64,000 nt of DNA from Candidatus Saccharibacteria bacterium (lineage in GTDB: Bacteria > Patescibacteriota > Saccharimonadia > Saccharimonadales > Saccharimonadaceae): assembly GCA_016432585.1 (NCBI GenBank), contig CP066696.1:514113-578112 (forward strand), given 5' to 3'. The notes beneath the pieces are model-generated. The model was not told where the DNA came from. It was given only the letters and a program-made list of their open reading frames with translations, and searched no databases. Of the stretch, positions 59,639 to 64,000 are shown one piece after another. Both the position numbers and the translations under genes were made by a program. Within the stretch, counting starts at the first letter, position 1. The number at the start of each line of letters is the position of its first letter.

Positions 59639-59664
59639 GCCCCAGTACCGCAGGGTACCGGGGC
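59639..59664 (-). terminator. T-tract-less hairpin after GC-rich orphan G
   Basis: GCCCCAGTACC and GGTACCGGGGC pair with one mismatch around a 4-base loop. No T-tract follows. Confidence 0.55.
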
Positions 59665-59697
59665 GTCTTGCAGCCCTCTAGCGTTGCCCACGCGACA

Positions 59698-60198
59698 TCA
59701 GCCGAGCTCGGGAGCATCGACGAGAAGCGATGAGCGATGGATCCGCTGACGGTCGTCGACCTGCACCGGGTACACCCGCGTCTTCAACAGTATGCGGTCT
59801 TCAGACCGCTTCGCACCCGCACTTTCGAGAATGCGCTGAGCATGACGATAGTGCGTCACGAGAACGATCGGCCCGGTGATCGGCGGATGAAACGGCAGCT
59901 TGAGCAGACCTTCTCGCCTGAAGCGAAAGTCGAGCGTGCCTTCGTTGCTGTAGTCGAGAACGGACACACCTGATCCGAGTTTTCTTGCGAGAGCGCGCGC
60001 AGTGATCTTGCACTTCTCGCCGCCCGCAAGAAACCACACCTCGGGCGTTCCCGGGACATGAAGCGACAGAATGTGCCGTGCTGTCGCCTCGATCTGCTCG
60101 GAGTTGGCGGTGCCGCCTTCGATATCGACATCCGCCATCAGTAGTGCCGTTACGGAGTCGAAAGAAGGTCTTTCGAGTACCGGGGTCGAACGGTCCAC
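59698..60198 (-). CDS. GC-rich orphan G, 166-residue protein of unknown function
   Basis: I do not recognise this protein with confidence. It reads as a Rossmann-like alpha/beta fold: SVTALLMADVDIEG, ATARHILSLHVPGTPEVWFLAGGEKCKITARALARKLG and GPIVLVTHYRHAQRIL. The order is loosely like histidine phosphatases, with HYRHAQ near the end, but the N-terminal RHG is absent, so catalysis of that type is unlikely. The start is GTG at 60198 with AGGAGG 6 bases upstream; TGC-TATAAC upstream is an extended -10. The gene is GC-rich and single, flanked by native genes, and ends at a hairpin. Confidence 0.62.
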   Translation of the reverse strand: MDRSTPVLERPSFDSVTALLMADVDIEGGTANSEQIEATARHILSLHVPGTPEVWFLAGGEKCKITARALARKLGSGVSVLDYSNEGTLDFRFRREGLLKLPFHPPITGPIVLVTHYRHAQRILESAGAKRSEDRILLKTRVYPVQVDDRQRIHRSSLLVDAPELG

Positions 60199-60269
60199 AT
60201 TACACCTCCTGAATGGGTAGCTGAGGGGCTACGAACTATAGTTATAGCACATTTGAAACATCATGACTA

Positions 60270-61118
60270 TCAATAATAAACGCGCAGCGACTTGGGCTGA
60301 ATTTCGTATTTTAAAGGCGTCGGCTCATGACCCAATTCGCCATCAGTCGACACAGAAAGCCTAGCTCGGCGCGATGATATCGTAAGGCTTTTGGTCGTAA
60401 AGACGTCGAATTCATCGAGCATCGCCGCCCGGCCAATAACTGCAAGAAGGGCAATTTTTAGCAGCTTCCAGCGTGATACAGTCTTGGCAACAAACACACT
60501 CAGAGTGCCGTGTTTTATATCTGTGCGCTGGGCAATACCAGGCGTACTAATGTCGTATACTCCGTTGCCAATAAATACAAAGGGCGTATTAATCATCTCG
60601 TTGTTAATTTTTACCCTGTATGTCCTTAGGCTAAAAAACGCATGGAAGCCTGCCATGATCGCCGCTAGCCACTTGCCGATATATCCCTCAAACCGCTCAC
60701 GCACCTGTAATGACGAGGGGTACACTCCTATACTAGAATTATTTATAAACACCCGTCCATTACAAACCGCCGTATCAATAACATGAAGACGTTTTTTTGC
60801 TACATTACCCAGAGCACTCTCGAGATCCTGATCAACGCCAAGGTCTTTTGTAAAATGGTTGAGTGTGCCGCCCGCAATTGGAGCAAAAATAGCCTCGGTA
60901 CCAGCTAGCATTCCCGCAACTGCACTCAAGGTTCCGTCGCCGCCTATACCTACGATAACCGCATTCTTTTTGATATATGGTTTTAGATTTGCGCGAAGCT
61001 TTGCGCTAACGGCAATGTACTTTTCAACATCAATCTCCGCTGCGTCGCAAGCTTTCTTTAAATCATTCAGCGACTTATTGCCGCCAGATTTCATATTATA
61101 AACAACGACTACTTTCAT
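60270..61118 (-). CDS. Diacylglycerol/lipid kinase family protein
   Basis: This 282-residue protein has the DAGK/YegS catalytic motif VGIGGDGTLSAVAGML (about 57-72), followed by APIAGGTLNHFTKDLG and a C-terminal domain (ISSRRARLSVSTDGELG). It would phosphorylate a lipid such as diacylglycerol. The ATG at 61118 overlaps the stop of the upstream PAP2 gene (ATGA), so kinase and phosphatase are co-translated and may act on the same lipid. Confidence 0.88.
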   Translation of the reverse strand: MKVVVVYNMKSGGNKSLNDLKKACDAAEIDVEKYIAVSAKLRANLKPYIKKNAVIVGIGGDGTLSAVAGMLAGTEAIFAPIAGGTLNHFTKDLGVDQDLESALGNVAKKRLHVIDTAVCNGRVFINNSSIGVYPSSLQVRERFEGYIGKWLAAIMAGFHAFFSLRTYRVKINNEMINTPFVFIGNGVYDISTPGIAQRTDIKHGTLSVFVAKTVSRWKLLKIALLAVIGRAAMLDEFDVFTTKSLTISSRRARLSVSTDGELGHEPTPLKYEIQPKSLRVYY

Positions 61119-61651
61119 AACGTAGGCTGCAAGACACCAACAATAATAACGAGCGCAACACCGCCAAGTAACCAACCCGCCACGACGTCGGTTGCGTAAT
61201 GCGCTCCAAGATAAATACGAGAAATACCTATCATCGCAATAATAAGGGTGAAAAATAGCAGGGAAGCGATAGCCTCTATTCCAACAAGAGGGCGCGAAAC
61301 AACATATCCCACTAGCCCGTACGAAGCGATCGCGCCAACGGCGTGACCACTTGGCAAGCTATATGTTTTCATCCACATTCTTGTAACATATTCCGTCAAA
61401 GGCCGGCTGCGCTTTAAAAGAAGTTTTATGATCGTACTTAGCACTAATACCGTTAGGGCAATAATTCCCGAATACATTAGCGCAGAGTTGGCGCCATTCC
61501 AACCCAGCCCAATAGCAAACACAGAAATACCAACAGTAAATACCGGCTGGCCAATCGTTGTCGCAAATTGCATAACAAACCTGGCGTTCGCCGGCCAACG
61601 ATCAACAATCTTCTTAATACGCTCGTCAAACTTATGCAACAAAGGTCTCAT
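61115..61651 (-). CDS. PAP2 family lipid phosphatase
   Basis: The 178-residue membrane protein has the three PAP2 motifs: KLLLKRSRPL, SLPSGHAVGA and SRIYLGAHYATDV, among about five helices. It would remove phosphate from a lipid such as phosphatidic acid or undecaprenyl pyrophosphate. TATACT lies exactly 6 bases before the ATG at 61651, giving a leaderless mRNA; a frame to 61678 would start upstream of this. Its stop overlaps the lipid kinase start. Confidence 0.9.
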   Translation of the reverse strand: MRPLLHKFDERIKKIVDRWPANARFVMQFATTIGQPVFTVGISVFAIGLGWNGANSALMYSGIIALTVLVLSTIIKLLLKRSRPLTEYVTRMWMKTYSLPSGHAVGAIASYGLVGYVVSRPLVGIEAIASLLFFTLIIAMIGISRIYLGAHYATDVVAGWLLGGVALVIIVGVLQPTL

Positions 61652-61657
61652 GTTTCT

Positions 61658-61665
61658 AGTATAAT
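61658..61665. promoter_or_regulatory. Overlapping divergent -10 boxes for PAP2 and yajQ
   Basis: On plus, TATAAT (61660-61665) lies 6 bases before the yajQ ATG at 61672. On minus, TATACT (61663-61658) lies 6 bases before the PAP2 ATG at 61651. The two boxes share four base pairs. Confidence 0.75.
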
Positions 61666-61671
61666 GGATAT

Positions 61672-62166
61672 ATGCCAAGTTTTTCTTTTGATATCGTTAG
61701 CGACTTCGATAAGGCAGAGATGAACAACGTCTTTGCCGGGACCGAGCGCGAAATAGGAAACCGTTATGACTTTAAAGGTACCCCCGCAGCAATTGAGTGG
61801 ATGCCCGACAAGACAGGTTTTAAAATCACCGGTGCAGGACAATGGCAATGCGACGCCGTCCTTGATATCGTGCGCAAAAAGCTTGCCGCACGCGAACAAA
61901 GCGCGAAGGTGCTAGATCTTTCTAAAACGCCTGTTGAAAGTAACCTAAAAACAACATGGGAAATCCCTTTTAAGCAGGGCCTTACACAAGACGATTCAAA
62001 ACAAATCACCAAGTTACTCCGCGAACAGGCTCCAAAAGTGAAGGCGCAAATCCAGGGTGACAGCGTACGCGTGACAAGCGCTAGCAAAGATGAGCTGCAA
62101 AACGTTATCGCACTTCTAAATACTACCGAGTTCGACTTTCCACTGCATTACATTAATTACCGCTAG
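61672..62166 (+). CDS. yajQ: YajQ family nucleotide-binding protein
   Basis: The 164-residue protein has the YajQ signatures: MPSFSFDIVSDFDKAEMNNVFAGTEREIGNRYDFKGT at the start and a C-terminal FDFPLHYINYR, with two ferredoxin-like halves. Some YajQ proteins bind cyclic di-GMP or nucleic acids. The ATG at 61672 is 6 bases after TATAAT, so the mRNA is leaderless. The ABC ATPase gene follows 12 bases later, so they may share a transcript. Confidence 0.93.
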   Translation: MPSFSFDIVSDFDKAEMNNVFAGTEREIGNRYDFKGTPAAIEWMPDKTGFKITGAGQWQCDAVLDIVRKKLAAREQSAKVLDLSKTPVESNLKTTWEIPFKQGLTQDDSKQITKLLREQAPKVKAQIQGDSVRVTSASKDELQNVIALLNTTEFDFPLHYINYR

Positions 62167-62178
62167 ATACGAGGTTAT

Positions 62179-63090
62179 ATGAGCAACACTCCACTTATTA
62201 CAATCGATCACTTTCGCATGGATTTCGGCAAAAAGACCGTCATCAAAGATCTTTCTCTTACTATAAATAAAGGCGAAACGTTTGGGCTTCTTGGTAGTAA
62301 CGGGTCGGGCAAAACCACGACAATCCGCGCACTTCTTGGTATTTATATGCCGACCGGCGGCGAGCTTCTTATAAACGGCGAGCCGTATCGTGTAGATGGC
62401 GGCGTGCGCCTTGGGTATCTTCCGGAAGAACGTGGCCTCTACAAAAAAGAAAAAGTTATCGACATAATGACGTATTTTGGTCAGCTAAAAGGCCTATCCC
62501 GCAATGAAGCGCGTAGTTGGTCGATGAACTTTTTAAAGCGCGTCAACCTAGAAAACGAGGCGTCCACAAATCTCGATAAACTTTCGGGCGGTATGCAACA
62601 AAAAATCCAGGTGGGTATTGCCGTTATGGGCGACCCCCAGCTGCTTATTCTCGACGAGCCTGCTAAAGGCTTCGATCCAGTCAACCGCCGACTACTCATG
62701 GACATTATCGAGGAGCACCAAGCAGAGGGTGCGACGGTTATATTTGTCACCCACCAAATGGAAGAAGTCGAGCGCCTGTGCGATCGTATTCTTCTACTAA
62801 AAGATGGCGAAAGTCGGCTTTACGGTACCGTCGACGAAGTAAAAGATGAGTTTGGCGGCAAAATGCTGGAAATCATCTCAGACAACCCCGTTCCAAAAAA
62901 CGACAAGCTATATAAATACATTCGCAAAGAAGGGCACACGACGCTTCTCGAGCCAGTCGCTGACCTTTTAGCAATTCAGCGCTCGCTTACTACGGCAGGC
63001 GTCGCTTGCACTAAGTTCGAGCTAAAGCGCCCATCGCTCGATGATATTTTCGTAACGGTATATGGCGACACCGCAAAGGAGACAAACTAA
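62179..63090 (+). CDS. ABC transporter ATP-binding protein (NatA-like)
   Basis: The 303-residue ATPase has Walker A GSNGSGKTT near 38-46, the signature LSGGMQQKIQVG, Walker B LLILDEPAKGFDPV and the switch THQMEEV. The C-terminal 80 residues form the extra domain of NatA-type exporters. The end shares one base with the permease ATG (TAATG), so they make one complex. The substrate, sodium or drug, is not known. Confidence 0.9.
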   Translation: MSNTPLITIDHFRMDFGKKTVIKDLSLTINKGETFGLLGSNGSGKTTTIRALLGIYMPTGGELLINGEPYRVDGGVRLGYLPEERGLYKKEKVIDIMTYFGQLKGLSRNEARSWSMNFLKRVNLENEASTNLDKLSGGMQQKIQVGIAVMGDPQLLILDEPAKGFDPVNRRLLMDIIEEHQAEGATVIFVTHQMEEVERLCDRILLLKDGESRLYGTVDEVKDEFGGKMLEIISDNPVPKNDKLYKYIRKEGHTTLLEPVADLLAIQRSLTTAGVACTKFELKRPSLDDIFVTVYGDTAKETN

Positions 63091-64000
63091 TGCACAATCT
63101 TGGTACAGTCATACGATTCGAAATAGTCCGCACCCTGAAAAAGAAAAGTTTTTGGATTGCAGCATTTGCCGTACCCCTTATCGTAGGGCTCGTTGGTGTG
63201 ATTATTTATTTCTCTAACAAAACAACAAACGATCAGGCAGAAAAGCTCGCAACAGAGCAGTTTGCAATCGGCGTTACCGATAAATCTGGGATTATTCCCA
63301 AAGAGACGCTAGCAGCTATTGGCGCAAAAACAATCGAGACGAAAGAGGAAGGTGAAGCCGCGGTTAAAACAGGTAAGCTCGATGGCTATTTTTATTACCC
63401 AAAGGATATCAGCAAAGATAGCGTTGAAACGTATGGCCAAGATGTAGGGTTGTTCAAGAATAACCGCTACCAAGATTTTGCCCGCGAACTACTAAAGCAA
63501 TCCGCGGCAGCGCAGGCTACCCCAAGTGTCCAAACGGCGTTACAAGACAAGATAAAATTCAATTCCGTCACCTATACATCGGAAGGCGAGATTGACCAAG
63601 GCTTCATGAAGCTTATCGCACCGGGTATTTTCCTCGTGTTGTTCTACTTTATGATCGCGACATTTGGCAATCAGATCCTCACGAGCATCACCGAAGAGAA
63701 AGAAAACCGCGTGATCGAAATGATCCTTGCAACGATCAAACCAACGACACTTCTTGTAGGCAAGCTGCTGTCGCTCATAGCGTTGGCACTCATACAGATG
63801 CTGGTGATTTTACTACCGGTTATTATCGGCTACTTCTTGTTCCGCGATCAGCTGTCGTTACCTCAGTTTGACCTTGCGGCAATTCCGCTCGATCCTATCC
63901 GCATTACGCTAGGCGCCGTCATATTCGCCGTCAGCTTCTTTATGTTTACCGGAATCCTTATGACGCTTGGCGCTGCAATGCCAACCGCAAAGGAAGCGGG
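63090..64000 (+). CDS. ABC-2 type permease (NatB/YhaP-like), cut by window end
   Basis: The frame is open from ATG at 63090 to the window edge, giving at least 303 residues. It starts with LGTVIRFEIVRTLKKKSFWIAAFAVPLIVGLVGVIIYF (first helix near 22-42), followed by a large outside loop of about 140 residues, then IAPGIFLVLFYFMIATFG and the EEKENRVIEMILATIKP coupling motif before further helices. This is the NatB/YhaP architecture. It partners with the ATPase just upstream. Confidence 0.85.
   Translation, partial: MHNLGTVIRFEIVRTLKKKSFWIAAFAVPLIVGLVGVIIYFSNKTTNDQAEKLATEQFAIGVTDKSGIIPKETLAAIGAKTIETKEEGEAAVKTGKLDGYFYYPKDISKDSVETYGQDVGLFKNNRYQDFARELLKQSAAAQATPSVQTALQDKIKFNSVTYTSEGEIDQGFMKLIAPGIFLVLFYFMIATFGNQILTSITEEKENRVIEMILATIKPTTLLVGKLLSLIALALIQMLVILLPVIIGYFLFRDQLSLPQFDLAAIPLDPIRITLGAVIFAVSFFMFTGILMTLGAAMPTAKEA

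Overview
This 64 kb window looks like chromosomal DNA of a small-genome Patescibacteria (CPR) bacterium, most likely a Candidatus Saccharibacteria (TM7) relative. The signs are leaderless starts at many single genes, a replication/repair set with zinc modules missing from DnaX and RecR, an LPKTG-anchored surface protein, scattered type IV pilin-like genes, many NUDIX hydrolases, and standard UGA stop usage with a tRNA-Trp(CCA). Taxonomy is inferred from gene content, not from rRNA. No rRNA, insertion sequence, integrase or CRISPR array was seen.

Layout. 0-3.4 kb (minus): glycogen-type operon of a GT4/GT5 glycosyltransferase, a GH57 amylase and a GH15 glucoamylase (cut by the window edge). 3.5-7.9 kb (plus): membrane beta-glucan synthase-like GT2, HlyD-like protein and GH81 endo-beta-1,3-glucanase, read as an exopolysaccharide cassette. 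8-19.8 kb: MscS channel, PyrD, YdeI-like protein, an ABC exporter, small membrane proteins, and a run of NUDIX and other hydrolase genes around tRNA-Trp. 20-27.7 kb: MazG/NUDIX pair, DUF475 protein, PKD/LPKTG surface protein, P-loop kinase, YgjP-like metallopeptidase, orphan histidine kinase, GT2. 27.8-44.4 kb: secE, nusG, rplK, rplA, rplJ and rplL in the ancestral order, but pulled apart by inserted modules: gpmA-eno; Ku-LigD, pilin and NUDIX; and the thymidylate module thyA-dfrA-dcd-tmk. 44.5-48.6 kb: ilvB-ilvN-ridA-ilvA behind a leader-peptide attenuator. 48.7-58.4 kb: pilin, two conserved proteins, dnaX, dnaB, membrane glycosyltransferase, ybaB-recR, nrnA, cysS. 58.4-64 kb: AI-2E transporter, lipid kinase and PAP2 phosphatase, YajQ, and an ABC exporter cut by the window end.

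The most unusual layer is a set of seven short, GC-rich, single-gene units at 10.9, 15.4, 28.9, 31.3, 37.4, 37.8 and 59.7 kb. They encode proteins I do not recognise. Each has a Shine-Dalgarno-led start and a hairpin or hairpin-like inverted repeat after it, mostly without a T-tract; most have an AT-rich, often extended -10, promoter. Two are recognisable paralogs. They interrupt the native gene order and look like imported or mobile cassettes, with codon use like high-GC (for example actinobacterial) DNA.

Regulation that can be read directly: about a dozen genes have a -10 hexamer exactly 6 nt before the start codon (leaderless mRNAs); rplJL has a competing-hairpin leader; ilvB has a leaderless 20-residue Ile/Leu/Val-rich leader peptide followed by a terminator; secE-nusG has tandem promoters sharing a 10-bp repeat.
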